Shown: positions 1-8,981, counted from the stretch's first letter. The stretch is 47,775 nucleotides of DNA from an uncultured Lachnospiraceae bacterium (GCA_945868305.1 CAMBKU010000014.1:1-47775), one strand, 5' to 3'. The notes: generated from the letters alone by a model not told the origin. Numbers and translations are program-made.

Positions 1-99
1 GGTTCTGCTGTTGGATATGATAATCAGCTTCATTTTTCACGCGCATTTAAGACAATTTATGGGGTATCTCCGAGAGAATGGAGGAAACAGCACAAATAA
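1..99 (+). CDS. AraC-family transcriptional regulator, C-terminal fragment (cut by window edge)
   Basis: Frame 1 is open from the first base to the TAA at 97-99 and gives 32 residues that read as the end of an AraC/XylS helix-turn-helix domain: a G-Y-D-N-Q-x-H-F-S-R-A-F-K stretch followed by G-V-S-P-R-E-W-R. These are the second recognition helix and the closing signature of the family. The start lies outside the window, so ligand domain and length are unknown. It converges on the GH112 gene with only 8 bases between the two stop codons. It may regulate a neighbouring sugar locus to the left. A second, complete AraC regulator sits on the other side of the same operon. Confidence 0.85.
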   Translation, partial: GSAVGYDNQLHFSRAFKTIYGVSPREWRKQHK

Positions 100-107
100 C
101 CATTTTG

Positions 108-2261
108 CTAAATCTCATACCACTTTATTTCATTCTCTTTTAGCTCCAGCTCAAAGCTCTCACCGTCACCCTGATAAACGGTTGTTTTCTGCGGCTCATA
201 TGTGTTGTTTACCACGCAGTATTTTCCATTCGCCACGTAAGCATGCACTTCCACATTGTAGTTCGTTGAAAACCACTTGTAAAGGTTTTTCTCGTCCCCG
301 GCACTCCAAAGGATTGCACGGTAAAGAAGTCTGCTGTTTTCAAAAGAAAACGGAAGTCCACTTATGTAAACTGCACGACCGTTTCCGAATGTATGGACTG
401 CAAGATTGACATTCTTATCTCTTTTGGCTAACACTTCGGTACCTTCCAGAGCATAGATGTTTTCCTTTCCTTCTCCGAAGTCGATCTCGCCCGTCGCATC
501 CTCTGTGATAAAATGCTTCTGCACATCCCAGTTATATTTGTCATAGCCAAGCGTGAAATCCCGCTCCTCCTCCACGCCAAGAACATTTGCAAGCTGGAAG
601 AAATGTCCGTTTGCCTGATGCGCAGTCGGTTCGCCCACACCGATAAAGCCGCCGCCATGGTAAACAAATTCCTTAATTGCTGCAGAGATTGTGGGATTAC
701 ACCACCACTCGCCGCCAGTTTGTGCCGTATCCGCATCCCCGATATTTAAAATGACATCAATTCCTTTTAAGATATCCGGGTTCTCTAAAATGTCATCAAA
801 GCTGATAAACTTCACGTCGAAAGGTGCACCGGAAAGTGCCTCCAGAATTCCTGCATAGGAATAATTTTGTTTAAAATAAATGGCATGATGTACCATATGA
901 TTGCCCCAAGCTCGCATCTTTCCCCAGCAATTCAGCACTGCCACAGTCTTTACACAATAGGGCGTTGTCCCCTTGATGTTTGTATAGAGCTCACGGAATT
1001 CCTCGCAGACAGATTCCACATAAGAGGTAAATTCCGGGAAATCCAGCGTCAGCTTTAAGTACCCTCCGTAACCGATACGGTCGATGGGTTTACGCAGAAT
1101 GGCCCGCCTTGCAGTCACCCAGTTTACTTTCGCCTCCTTTACCGGATCTTTGCCCGGATGAAAAGTATCCGGGAAGAAGTAAGGCAAAAGCCTCCCCTCT
1201 GTATATTTTACACCTTCAATATCACTGATTAAGCGAAGTGTCGTACCATTTCCGACACTTCCTACCACTGCGTCCAGACCAATGTCCTTAAACTCATCCA
1301 TAAAAGGCTCCGTCCCTATCCAGTGATCGCCCAAAAACATCATGGCTTCTTTTCCATATTCATGGGTAATATCCACCATCTCTTTTACGATTTTGGCCAC
1401 CTCTCTGCGTTGAAAAGCTAAAAAATCCTTATATTCCTTCGTTGGAATTCGATATTGATTATTGTAATACCCCTGGTCAATGATGTACTCCGGGCGGAAT
1501 TTGTAGCCGGCTTCCTTTTCAAACTGCTCTAAAATACAGGGACTTACAGAGGCAGAATAGCCATACCAGTCCACATATTTTTCCCGCGCCAGTTCATCGA
1601 ATACCAGTGTGAACTGATGAAAGAAGGTCGTAAAACGTAAGACATTTACATAAGGATGCTCCTCAATAAATTTCCGCAGACGTTTCATGGTAAATGCGTG
1701 TGTCTTTGGCTGACGGACATCAAACGTCATCTGATGCTCCACATCCTTCCAGTCATTGACCACCGCATTATACATATGTACCGGATCCCACATGATATAA
1801 GCAAGGAAACTCACTGTATAATCATGGAACGGTACGGCAGCTATCGTAACATCCCCCGTACTTTCCTCGTAGCTCCAGTCACTGACCTGAACCACCTCAC
1901 CTGTCGTGCGGTCCACAACCTCCCACCAGCGGGTAATATCATCCCTGCTGTTTGGTGTGAGCATATCAGGGTATAGCCCTTTCATTAAATGTACTTTTAA
2001 CTTTTGATCAACTGCTGTGTATATCGGCGTCATAAGGTACATCTGCTGAATCTCATCCGGATTTTCTTTCGCCCAGTCATTGTCCTTTCTCGTCGTATAA
2101 TACGTTGCATAAACTTTCAGACCGGCATCAGACAGCTCTTTCGGAAAATCTGTTCCGTCGCAGTCCCTGACTGCATCTGCCCCCCACTTTCTTGCAAGCT
2201 CCAACGTTTCTTTTACCACATCCATATCAGTTGGTATGGTTACATGCCCTTTTTCACTCAT
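108..2261 (-). CDS. lnpA: GH112 1,3-beta-galactosyl-N-acetylhexosamine phosphorylase (lacto-N-biose/galacto-N-biose phosphorylase)
   Basis: Cytoplasmic enzyme expected to cleave Gal-beta-1,3-GlcNAc or Gal-beta-1,3-GalNAc with phosphate, giving alpha-Gal-1-P plus the free N-acetylhexosamine. The 717-residue product has the length and order of family GH112: a TIM-barrel N-terminal half, a G-D-H-W-I-G-T-E-P segment near residue 330 that resembles the general-acid region of the family, then a glutamine-amidotransferase-like domain and a small beta C-terminus. The start is set at 2261 because a GGAGG site lies just before it; an in-frame upstream Met would add 22 unconserved residues inside the kinase gene. 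ATG overlaps the TGA of the preceding kinase gene (ATGA), implying translational coupling. A few GH112 enzymes act on galactosyl-rhamnose instead, but the adjacent N-acetylhexosamine kinase argues for LNB/GNB. Confidence 0.9.
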   Translation of the reverse strand: MSEKGHVTIPTDMDVVKETLELARKWGADAVRDCDGTDFPKELSDAGLKVYATYYTTRKDNDWAKENPDEIQQMYLMTPIYTAVDQKLKVHLMKGLYPDMLTPNSRDDITRWWEVVDRTTGEVVQVSDWSYEESTGDVTIAAVPFHDYTVSFLAYIMWDPVHMYNAVVNDWKDVEHQMTFDVRQPKTHAFTMKRLRKFIEEHPYVNVLRFTTFFHQFTLVFDELAREKYVDWYGYSASVSPCILEQFEKEAGYKFRPEYIIDQGYYNNQYRIPTKEYKDFLAFQRREVAKIVKEMVDITHEYGKEAMMFLGDHWIGTEPFMDEFKDIGLDAVVGSVGNGTTLRLISDIEGVKYTEGRLLPYFFPDTFHPGKDPVKEAKVNWVTARRAILRKPIDRIGYGGYLKLTLDFPEFTSYVESVCEEFRELYTNIKGTTPYCVKTVAVLNCWGKMRAWGNHMVHHAIYFKQNYSYAGILEALSGAPFDVKFISFDDILENPDILKGIDVILNIGDADTAQTGGEWWCNPTISAAIKEFVYHGGGFIGVGEPTAHQANGHFFQLANVLGVEEERDFTLGYDKYNWDVQKHFITEDATGEIDFGEGKENIYALEGTEVLAKRDKNVNLAVHTFGNGRAVYISGLPFSFENSRLLYRAILWSAGDEKNLYKWFSTNYNVEVHAYVANGKYCVVNNTYEPQKTTVYQGDGESFELELKENEIKWYEI

Positions 2262-3355
2262 AATTCTCCCTCCATTGCATCCCACTTCTTCTCCATATCT
2301 GCCACCAGTGCAAACTGACTCCGGCAACGGTCCAGGTTGTGATTTTCCCGATGAATTTTAAAGTAGGTATCTCCGTTTAAATAGTCCGTTAAAAACCGTA
2401 TTCCACATTCTAAGGTCATAAGTTTTGCCCCCATCGGCAACATTTCGATTTCTTTGCCGGTAAGAGTTCCCTTCGAGCCCTCCAGATAGCCCTTTCGATA
2501 AAGACGGTATAACTCAAGGTTCAAAGAAACTTTGCTTAAATCTGTCTCATCCTCCGCCCCGGTATTTGCCCCAAAGCGAATGGAATCACCAAAATCGTAT
2601 AAAGACAACCCCGGCATCACCGTGTCCAGATCAATGATGCAGATGCCACGCCCCGTTTCTTTATCTATCATAATGTTGTTCAACTTTGTATCATTGTGGG
2701 TAACACGAAGCGGCAGCTTCCCCGCCTTTTGCAGTTCAAGCAGAATGCCAAGCTCATCTTTCCTCTCCTGCACAAAGGCGATTTCCGGTGCCACGAGATG
2801 CTTTCGCCCCACTCTGTCCGAAGCGATTGCCTCCTCCAAATCATGAAACCTCTTTTCTGTATTATGAAAATCGGGAATTGTTTCATGCAGCGTTTCTGCC
2901 GGATAATCCGACAGCAGATATTGAAAATTTCCGAACGCCACAGCACTCTCATAAAAATCCTCCGGTTCCTTTACCGCATCATAGGTTACTGCATCCTCAA
3001 TAAAATCATACATCCGGTAATAGTTTCCCGCTTCACTGATAAAATAATCTGCCCCGGCTTTTGTCTTTACTAACTGCAGCGTCTCCCGCTTCGGGTTTCC
3101 TCCCTGATCCAGAATCTTTTCTTTTAAATAGGAAGTAACCCCTACAATGTTTTCCATCAGTTCCTCCGGTTTTGTGAAAATGGAGGTATTCATGCGCTGC
3201 AAAATATATCTGTTCAAACTGCTGCCGTTTTTCTCCACAACCAGATAGGTATCATTGATATGTCCGCTTCCATATGGCGTAATTGTCTCTATTTTACCAA
3301 AAGTCTCAAAATTTTCTGCAACTTGAAAAATATCTGTTTCCTGTACTTTTTCCAT
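2258..3355 (-). CDS. nahK: N-acetylhexosamine 1-kinase (NahK), phosphotransferase/APH fold
   Basis: Phosphorylates the anomeric carbon of GlcNAc or GalNAc released by the GH112 enzyme. The 365-residue protein has the aminoglycoside-phosphotransferase-like kinase fold: an N-terminal lobe opening with G-S-G-H-I-N-D-T-Y, the catalytic loop H-N-D-T-K-L-N-N, and the metal-binding I-I-D-L-D-T segment about 20 residues later. Length matches bifidobacterial NahK (LnpB, about 360 residues). A GAGGT ribosome site lies about 8 bases before the ATG. The gene begins 13 bases after the nucleotidyltransferase stop and ends in a 4-base overlap with the GH112 start, so the three genes form one operon. The sequence alone does not separate GlcNAc from GalNAc preference. 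Confidence 0.88.
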   Translation of the reverse strand: MEKVQETDIFQVAENFETFGKIETITPYGSGHINDTYLVVEKNGSSLNRYILQRMNTSIFTKPEELMENIVGVTSYLKEKILDQGGNPKRETLQLVKTKAGADYFISEAGNYYRMYDFIEDAVTYDAVKEPEDFYESAVAFGNFQYLLSDYPAETLHETIPDFHNTEKRFHDLEEAIASDRVGRKHLVAPEIAFVQERKDELGILLELQKAGKLPLRVTHNDTKLNNIMIDKETGRGICIIDLDTVMPGLSLYDFGDSIRFGANTGAEDETDLSKVSLNLELYRLYRKGYLEGSKGTLTGKEIEMLPMGAKLMTLECGIRFLTDYLNGDTYFKIHRENHNLDRCRSQFALVADMEKKWDAMEGEL

Positions 3356-3368
3356 ATTGCTACCTCGC

Positions 3369-4289
3369 TTAATGAAATCCGGTAAATATATAAAGTCCTT
3401 TTTCTTTCATTTCCCGGATTGCCTTTTCCACCATCGGCTTATCCTCATGATATGTCACTCCATACCATTTGTCAGAAGAAGTAAGAACCTGCACCTCTGC
3501 TTTATCTTCTTTCAGTAATTCTCCTACCACGCTTGGCAGGAAAAATTCACACTTCAGCGGATTTTTCGCAAGATTTTCCTCTAAAAACTTCGGAAAACGC
3601 TGTTTTAATTCCTCCAAAATGCTCTTTCCAAAGCCCCACATATTCATAGAAACAACGCTTCCCTCCGGAATCTCATGCCAGGATTCCCCATCATCCTCGG
3701 TATACATGGTCCTTCCTTCCCTCTTTTCAATGTGTGTCCGCTCAGTAATGCCAAGAAGTTTTCCACTTTCATCCGTTTCACATACGCCCCGTGCCACATG
3801 ACCGTGATCTGTCAGCGTATTTTCCAAAATATAGCCCACCATCACGTATTGATATTTCTCTCCGTCTTTATGATGGCACAGATAATCGTAAATCATGGAA
3901 AATGCATGCTTTCCGTAATAATCATCGGCATTGATTACCGCAAAGGGCCCGTCAATCACAGAAAGACAGCTAAGCACCGCATGTCCGGTTCCAAAAGGCT
4001 TTACCCTGCCCTCTGGTACGTCATATCCCTCCGGCAGGGCAGTAAGCTCCTGATACACATAGGAAACTTCCATAATACGACTAATCCTATCCCCAATTAC
4101 CTCTTTAAATTCTGCCTCGTTTTCTTTTTTAATAATAAAGACTACCTTTTCAAACCCAGCTTCTTTTGCATCATAAATTGAAAAATCCATGATGATATGT
4201 CCCTCATTATCCATCGGGTCAATCTGTTTTAAGCCTCCATAGCGGCTTCCCATACCTGCTGCCATAATGACTAATGCCGGTTTTTCCAT
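3369..4289 (-). CDS. Sugar-1-phosphate nucleotidyltransferase (NTP_transferase fold), first gene of the LNB/GNB operon
   Basis: A 306-residue protein starting with the nucleotide-binding signature of sugar nucleotidyltransferases (M-A-A-G-M-G-S-R-Y-G-G-L-K-Q) and carrying a central I-N-A-D-D-Y-Y-G metal/substrate motif. It most likely couples a sugar 1-phosphate from this pathway (Gal-1-P, GlcNAc-1-P or GalNAc-1-P) to UTP; the exact sugar cannot be read from the sequence. The start at 4289 follows a near-perfect AAGGAGGT site; a longer frame to 4427 has no such site and runs through the promoter. In bifidobacteria the equivalent operon has galT and galE at this step, whereas here this gene takes their place in the cluster. 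A role in exopolysaccharide precursor supply is the alternative. Confidence 0.8.
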   Translation of the reverse strand: MEKPALVIMAAGMGSRYGGLKQIDPMDNEGHIIMDFSIYDAKEAGFEKVVFIIKKENEAEFKEVIGDRISRIMEVSYVYQELTALPEGYDVPEGRVKPFGTGHAVLSCLSVIDGPFAVINADDYYGKHAFSMIYDYLCHHKDGEKYQYVMVGYILENTLTDHGHVARGVCETDESGKLLGITERTHIEKREGRTMYTEDDGESWHEIPEGSVVSMNMWGFGKSILEELKQRFPKFLEENLAKNPLKCEFFLPSVVGELLKEDKAEVQVLTSSDKWYGVTYHEDKPMVEKAIREMKEKGLYIFTGFH

Positions 4290-4314
4290 AGCAATTACCT
4301 CCTTATCTGTCTTT

Positions 4315-4320
4315 ATTATA
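4315..4320 (-). promoter_or_regulatory. Promoter -10 box of the GH112 operon
   Basis: Reading the minus strand, TATAAT lies at 4320-4315, about 26 bases before the nucleotidyltransferase start. No good -35 box occurs 16-18 bases upstream; that position is instead overlapped by the proximal copy of a direct repeat (4342-4351), as expected for a promoter needing an activator. Confidence 0.6.
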
Positions 4321-4341
4321 TAGCGGCTTTTTCTTGCAGGC

Positions 4342-4372
4342 TTTGCACTATTCGTCATAGTTTTTGCACTAT
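4342..4372. promoter_or_regulatory. Direct repeat TTTGCACTAT x2, candidate AraC-family operator
   Basis: TTTGCACTAT occurs at 4342-4351 and again, identical, at 4363-4372. The 21-base start-to-start distance is two helical turns, the usual geometry of AraC/XylS half-sites that bind one regulator dimer. The proximal copy overlaps the -35 position of the minus-strand promoter. The divergently transcribed AraC regulator at 4446 is the natural candidate to bind it. Repeats and spacing are visible; binding is inferred. Confidence 0.65.
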
Positions 4373-4384
4373 CTTTGTTTTGTA

Positions 4385-4413
4385 TTATCATTTTTATGCT
4401 TTTGTGATATGAT
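4385..4413 (+). promoter_or_regulatory. Promoter of the araC-nagB transcript
   Basis: TTATCA at 4385-4390, a 17-base spacer and TATGAT at 4408-4413. This is a plausible sigma-A promoter about 32 bases before the regulator start. The distal direct repeat lies just upstream, so the regulator could control its own gene as well. Confidence 0.5.
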
Positions 4414-4445
4414 AGTTTTAACAACAAATAGAGAGGGAAAAGTCC

Positions 4446-5336
4446 ATGAATTACCGTAGCGTTTCTTTAACACCAACGATTGAAATTCACGACATTATAA
4501 CCATACACTATTTTGAATACAGCAGCGACTACCACTTTAAGGGTGAAACCCACGATTTTTGGGAATTTCTCTGTGTGGACAAGGGAGAAGTCAATGTGAC
4601 CGCAGGAGTCTGCGATTATACCCTCTCCCGCAACGATATTATTTTTCACAAACCAAATGAATTTCACTGTTTAAGTGCCAACTGTAAGGTCGCTCCAAAC
4701 CTGGTAGTAATTGCATTTCGCTGTGATTCTCCACAGATGGATTTTTTTAAAGATAAGCTTTTGTCCATCGACAGTTTTGAGCGCGGACTTCTGGCCCAGA
4801 TTATCATTGAAGCCAAGAACACGTTTCTTGACCCTTTAGATAATCCCAATCTCAAAGAAATGCACAAACGGGATGATATTCTGCCCGGCGCAGAGCAGTT
4901 GATTGCACTGAATCTTGAACTTTTACTTTTACACCTGCTCAGGCGCTATTCCATCCCACAGAAGATTCCGGTCGCTAAAGAAACCATCAAGCAAAAGAGC
5001 AACGATGAACTGTATCACCGCGTCACGGAATATATGAACCTGCACTTAACAGAACAGCTCTCCATTGATGATATCGCAAAAGGAACCTTAATCGGGCGCT
5101 CCCAACTCCAGCATCTGATTCGGGAAAAAAACGGCTGCGGCGTCATCGACCTGTTCTGCCACATGAAAATTGACCGGGCAAAAGAGTTTATCCGGGAAAA
5201 TCATTTGAACTTTACAGAAATTGCAGGTGTCCTTGGTTACAGCTCCATCCACTACTTTTCCAGACAATTTAAAAAAATCACCGGTATGACACCCAGTGAA
5301 TATTCAGGATCGATTAAAAAAATGATCGAGGATTAA
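4446..5336 (+). CDS. AraC-family transcriptional regulator of the LNB/GNB locus
   Basis: A 296-residue regulator with an N-terminal cupin-like sugar-sensing half (about residues 15-110, containing H-x-F-W-E-F and H-K-P-N-E-F-H) and a C-terminal double helix-turn-helix AraC domain (about residues 190-290), ending with L-G-Y-S-S-I-H-Y-F-S-R-Q-F-K-K-I-T-G-M and P-S-E-Y. It is divergent from the GH112 operon with 156 bases between the start codons, and is followed 23 bases later by nagB. The arrangement suggests it activates the GH112 operon in response to LNB/GNB or a derived sugar, probably through the direct repeat at 4342-4372. The ligand is unknown. Confidence 0.88.
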   Translation: MNYRSVSLTPTIEIHDIITIHYFEYSSDYHFKGETHDFWEFLCVDKGEVNVTAGVCDYTLSRNDIIFHKPNEFHCLSANCKVAPNLVVIAFRCDSPQMDFFKDKLLSIDSFERGLLAQIIIEAKNTFLDPLDNPNLKEMHKRDDILPGAEQLIALNLELLLLHLLRRYSIPQKIPVAKETIKQKSNDELYHRVTEYMNLHLTEQLSIDDIAKGTLIGRSQLQHLIREKNGCGVIDLFCHMKIDRAKEFIRENHLNFTEIAGVLGYSSIHYFSRQFKKITGMTPSEYSGSIKKMIED

Positions 5337-5359
5337 TAAAAAAGAAAGGTGGAATCTAT

Positions 5360-6106
5360 ATGAGAATTTATAAGGTAAAAGATTATAATGAAATGAGCAG
5401 AAAAGCCGCAAATATCATTTCTGCACAGGTAATTCTAAAGCCTGATACCGTTCTCGGTCTTGCCACCGGTTCTTCCCCGATTGGTATCTATAAACAGCTT
5501 GCCGCCTGGTATCAAAAAGGAGATTTGGATTTTTCTGAGGTTCGTTCTGTCAATTTGGACGAGTATCAGGGGCTTTCCCCCGAAAACAATCAGAGTTATG
5601 CCTACTTCATGCGCCATAACTTTTTCGATGCCATTAATATAAAGAAGGAAAACACCTATATTCCAAACGGTCTGGCAGAAGATACTGCTGCCGAATGTAC
5701 ACGCTATAATGCAATCATCCGCAATTTGGGCGGTATTGATCTACAGCTTTTAGGCCTTGGCGGCAACGGACATATCGGTTTTAACGAGCCGGGGGACTGC
5801 TTTGAAAAAGAAACCCACCTTGTAAAGCTCTCCGATAATACCATCACTGCCAATTCCCGATTTTTTGATTCTGCCGAAGATGTTCCAAAATACGCCATCT
5901 CCACCGGAATCAAAAATATCATGCAGGCAAAGAGTATCCTGCTTATCGTTTCCGGTCCCGCAAAAGCAAAAGCCCTTTATAAAGCACTCTGCGGGCCGAT
6001 TACCCCGGCAGTTCCGGCTTCCATCTTACAGCTTCACAACAACGTAACGGTGGTGGCCGATGAAGAAGCGCTTGAACTGGTACCGGATAGTATTATTTTC
6101 TACTGA
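5360..6106 (+). CDS. nagB: Glucosamine-6-phosphate deaminase
   Basis: Converts glucosamine 6-phosphate to fructose 6-phosphate and ammonia, the last step of amino-sugar catabolism. The 248-residue product has family length and motifs: the phosphate-binding [10 protein letters not shown] near residue 35, the N-L-D-E-Y segment near residue 68 with the general-base Asp region, and [13 protein letters not shown] near residue 130 carrying the active-site His. An AGGTGG ribosome site precedes the ATG. It follows the AraC regulator by 23 bases and is probably cotranscribed. Its 3-prime end overlaps the convergent glyA gene by 7 bases. nagA is not adjacent; it lies at 21202. Confidence 0.95.
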   Translation: MRIYKVKDYNEMSRKAANIISAQVILKPDTVLGLATGSSPIGIYKQLAAWYQKGDLDFSEVRSVNLDEYQGLSPENNQSYAYFMRHNFFDAINIKKENTYIPNGLAEDTAAECTRYNAIIRNLGGIDLQLLGLGGNGHIGFNEPGDCFEKETHLVKLSDNTITANSRFFDSAEDVPKYAISTGIKNIMQAKSILLIVSGPAKAKALYKALCGPITPAVPASILQLHNNVTVVADEEALELVPDSIIFY

Positions 6107-7347
6107 TAAATCGGATATTTCTCACAAATTTTTGCAACTTCGCTGCGGACATAGTCTAACTTATTATCATAATCGGTAGCCACCAGATAAATAAGCTCTG
6201 CAATTTTTTCCATATCCTCCTCAACCAGACCTCTGGAAGTAACAGCCGGTGTTCCGATTCTGACACCGGAAGTAACAAACGGACTTCTCGGATCATTCGG
6301 CACAGTATTTTTGTTTAGGGTAATGCGCGCACTGTCGCAACGGTTCTGTAATTCCTTGCCGCTGATATCCATATTCCGAAGGTCTACTAACATCAGGTGA
6401 TTGTCGGTTCCGCCTGTTAAGATATCAAAGCCCTGACCTATCAATGCCTGGGATAATGCTTTCGCATTCTTTACAACCTGCTCCTGATATGCTTTAAATT
6501 CCGGTTTCAATGCCTCTCCAAAGCAGACTGCCTTTCCTGCGATGACATGCATCAGCGGGCCACCCTGAATTCCCGGAAAAATCGCCTTATTAAAGTTAAA
6601 CTTATCTGCGGCCTCCTGGTTTGCAAGAATCATTCCACCTCTCGGTCCTCTTAAAGTCTTATGCGTGGTAGTAGTCACTACGTCTGCATACGGAATCGGG
6701 CTTGGATGAAGTCCTGCTGCCACAAGACCTGCGATATGCGCCATATCTACCATAAGATATGCACCTACTTCATCTGCCACTTCACGGAATTTTTTGAAAT
6801 CAATGGTTCTTGCATAAGCACTGGCACCTGCAATGATAAGCTTCGGTTTTGCTTCAAGTGCTGTTTTTCTCAATTCGTCATAATCAATCAGTCCCTCACT
6901 ATTTACGCCATATGGTACAATATTGAACCATTTTCCAGACATATTGACCGGGCTTCCGTGTGTCAGATGTCCACCGTGATCCAAGTTCATTCCCATTACC
7001 GTATCTCCCGGCTCTAACATAGCAAAAAATACTGCCATATTTGCCTGGGCACCGGAATGAGGCTGTACATTGACATAATCACAATGAAATAACTCTTTTG
7101 CACGTTCAATTGCAATTTTTTCTACAATATCCACATCTTCACAGCCGCCATAATATCTCTTACCCGGATATCCTTCCGCATATTTATTGGTCAATACTGT
7201 TCCCATTGCCAACATGGAAGCTTCGGAAACGATATTCTCCGATGCGATCAATTCCAGATTGTTACTCTGTCTCTCAAATTCCAGTCCAATCGCTTCTCCG
7301 ATTTCTTTATCATTTTCTGTTAAAAGCTTCATTATATCTTTTACCAT
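6100..7347 (-). CDS. glyA: Serine hydroxymethyltransferase
   Basis: PLP enzyme interconverting glycine plus 5,10-methylene-tetrahydrofolate with serine plus tetrahydrofolate. The 415-residue protein is full length, with N-L-E-L-I-A-S-E-N near residue 30, [13 protein letters not shown] near 57, and the Schiff-base Lys in [19 protein letters not shown] lies 7 bases before the chosen ATG; a second in-frame Met five codons later is the usual family start and is possible. It is the last gene of the glycine operon, 17 bases after sdaAA. Its position after the glycine cleavage genes suggests it uses their methylene-THF to make serine from a second glycine. No terminator is visible because the gene runs 7 bases into the end of nagB. 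Confidence 0.96.
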   Translation of the reverse strand: MVKDIMKLLTENDKEIGEAIGLEFERQSNNLELIASENIVSEASMLAMGTVLTNKYAEGYPGKRYYGGCEDVDIVEKIAIERAKELFHCDYVNVQPHSGAQANMAVFFAMLEPGDTVMGMNLDHGGHLTHGSPVNMSGKWFNIVPYGVNSEGLIDYDELRKTALEAKPKLIIAGASAYARTIDFKKFREVADEVGAYLMVDMAHIAGLVAAGLHPSPIPYADVVTTTTHKTLRGPRGGMILANQEAADKFNFNKAIFPGIQGGPLMHVIAGKAVCFGEALKPEFKAYQEQVVKNAKALSQALIGQGFDILTGGTDNHLMLVDLRNMDISGKELQNRCDSARITLNKNTVPNDPRSPFVTSGVRIGTPAVTSRGLVEEDMEKIAELIYLVATDYDNKLDYVRSEVAKICEKYPIYQ

Positions 7348-7364
7348 TCTTTTTTCCTCCTAAT

Positions 7365-8240
7365 TTATGCCTGCTGATACAAATTCTCTTTGATCTTCTT
7401 TCCGGTTGGTGTAGCCGCAAGTCCGCCAAGTGCCGTTTCCTTAAACTCCACCGGGAGCTTTTTGCCGACCTTATACATTGCCTCCACCACTTCATCCGGG
7501 GGAATGACAGACTTCATTCCTGCCAATGCCAGATCCGCACTAAGCATTGCATTGATGGCCTGCGATGCATTTCTCTGGGCACAGGGCACCTGTACCAGAC
7601 CTGCAATCGGATCGCAAACCAGTCCCATACAATTCATTAATGCAATAGCTGTTGCATGAGCAGCCATCCGCGGCGAACCGTTTCGCATCTCTACCGCTGC
7701 CGCCGCTGCCATCGCTGCTGCGACGCCGCATTCTGCCTGACAGCCGCCTTCCGCACCGGAAACTGTCGCATTCTTTACTATGATTGTTCCGATTCCGGAA
7801 GCAGTAAGTAACCCTTGAAGTGTCGTTCGTTTATCCAGCCAGTATTTTTCAGATACTCCAATCAACACTGCCGGAAGAATCCCGCAGGAGCCAGCAGTAG
7901 GGGCCGCACAGATTTTTCCCATGGAGGCATTGACTTCACTTGCTGATAATGCCATTGCCATGATGTGATTTAATTCAAAACCGCACAGACTGTCTCTGTT
8001 ATTACTGTAAAGCTGCTGCTGAAATGCTGTCCCGGTTATCAGATTACCTACGGATTCCTGCGGCTTTTCTAACGCTTTTTTCGCTGATTTTTGCATAACC
8101 TCGTAACGCTCATCCAGCCGCTTAAATACTTCTTTTTGTGTTTTTTGCGTCAGGCGGCACTCATTTTCCAGAATCACCTGCCACAGAGAAAGATGCCGTT
8201 CCTCTGCATCGCGCACCAATTCTTCTATACTGTTATACAT
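7365..8240 (-). CDS. sdaAA: L-serine dehydratase, iron-sulfur-dependent, alpha subunit
   Basis: Catalytic subunit of the two-subunit [4Fe-4S] L-serine dehydratase (serine to pyruvate plus ammonia). At 291 residues it has the family length and the conserved Cys regions: A-A-P-T-A-G-S-C-G-I-L-P-A near residue 115, G-C-Q-A-E-C-G-V-A-A-A-M-A-A and M-N-C-M-G-L-V-C-D-P-I-A-G-L-V-Q-V-P-C, followed by the typical P-P-D-E-V. A GGGAGGTG site precedes the ATG. It sits 45 bases after the beta subunit and 17 bases before glyA. In this operon it would drain serine made by GlyA into pyruvate. Confidence 0.94.
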   Translation of the reverse strand: MYNSIEELVRDAEERHLSLWQVILENECRLTQKTQKEVFKRLDERYEVMQKSAKKALEKPQESVGNLITGTAFQQQLYSNNRDSLCGFELNHIMAMALSASEVNASMGKICAAPTAGSCGILPAVLIGVSEKYWLDKRTTLQGLLTASGIGTIIVKNATVSGAEGGCQAECGVAAAMAAAAAVEMRNGSPRMAAHATAIALMNCMGLVCDPIAGLVQVPCAQRNASQAINAMLSADLALAGMKSVIPPDEVVEAMYKVGKKLPVEFKETALGGLAATPTGKKIKENLYQQA

Positions 8241-8285
8241 GATTCACCTCCCGCCTGTAAACACACATGTGCAAAGCCTCTGCCG

Positions 8286-8948
8286 TCATACATTAATTAC
8301 TCTGGCAGAAATGACATTTTTACTTTCCATAATGCTTTTTTCTATTTCTTCCGGTATGAAATCGTCCGTCTCTATGATACAGCAGGCGACATCACCCTTC
8401 GAGCGTCTTACCAGTTTCATATTTGCAATATTCAAATCGTGCTCTGCCATAATTCCACTTACCTCGGTCACAATACCCTTTTTATCGTATTGTTCAATCA
8501 CGATAGTCGGCAATTGCAAATTCATATCCATCACAAAGCCATTGATTTCCGTTATTTTAATCTGCCCTCCTCCAATGGAGGAACCGACCACCTCATTGCG
8601 GCTTCCATCTTTCATGGTAAATACCATTTTCACAGTATTCTCATGAACGTTTTCCATTTCTTCTTCACTAAAATCAAAGCTAATCCCCTGCTTTGCTGCC
8701 AAGCGAAAAGAATCTGCAAGCGATTCGTCATCCGCTGACAATCCAAGAGCGCCTGCAACCAACGCCTTGTCTGTCCCATGCCCTTTCCCGGTTTTTGCAA
8801 AGGAACCATGCAGTCGAAAAGAGACATGCGCGATTTCATCTTTTACGATTATCCGGGCCGTTTTGGCCAGCCTTGCAGCTCCTGCCGTATGAGAGCTGGA
8901 AGGCCCGATCATCACAGGTCCTACTACATCAAATATACTGATATCCAT
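8286..8948 (-). CDS. sdaAB: L-serine dehydratase, iron-sulfur-dependent, beta subunit (ACT domain)
   Basis: A 220-residue partner of SdaAA. It opens with the family signature (S-I-F-D-V-V-G-P-V-M-I-G-P-S-S-S-H-T-A-G-A) and ends with an ACT domain of about 70 residues (G-I-V-T-E-V-S-G-I-M-A-E-H-D-L-N-I-A-N-M), the usual amino-acid-binding regulatory module. AAGAGG precedes the ATG. It lies 33 bases after lpdA in the riboswitch-controlled operon. Confidence 0.93.
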   Translation of the reverse strand: MDISIFDVVGPVMIGPSSSHTAGAARLAKTARIIVKDEIAHVSFRLHGSFAKTGKGHGTDKALVAGALGLSADDESLADSFRLAAKQGISFDFSEEEMENVHENTVKMVFTMKDGSRNEVVGSSIGGGQIKITEINGFVMDMNLQLPTIVIEQYDKKGIVTEVSGIMAEHDLNIANMKLVRRSKGDVACCIIETDDFIPEEIEKSIMESKNVISARVINV

Positions 8949-8981
8949 TTCTTTTGCCTCTTTTCTACCGAATTCTTCTAC

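Noticed and set aside
7098-7640. A 180-codon plus-strand open frame opposite glyA and sdaAA
   Set aside because: It is antisense to two clear enzymes, has no ribosome site, and its translation is low-complexity (His/Leu/Ser-rich) as expected from the complementary strand of coding DNA.
8091-8738. A 215-codon plus-strand open frame opposite the serine dehydratase genes
   Set aside because: Spans two real genes and their gap on the other strand; no initiation signals.
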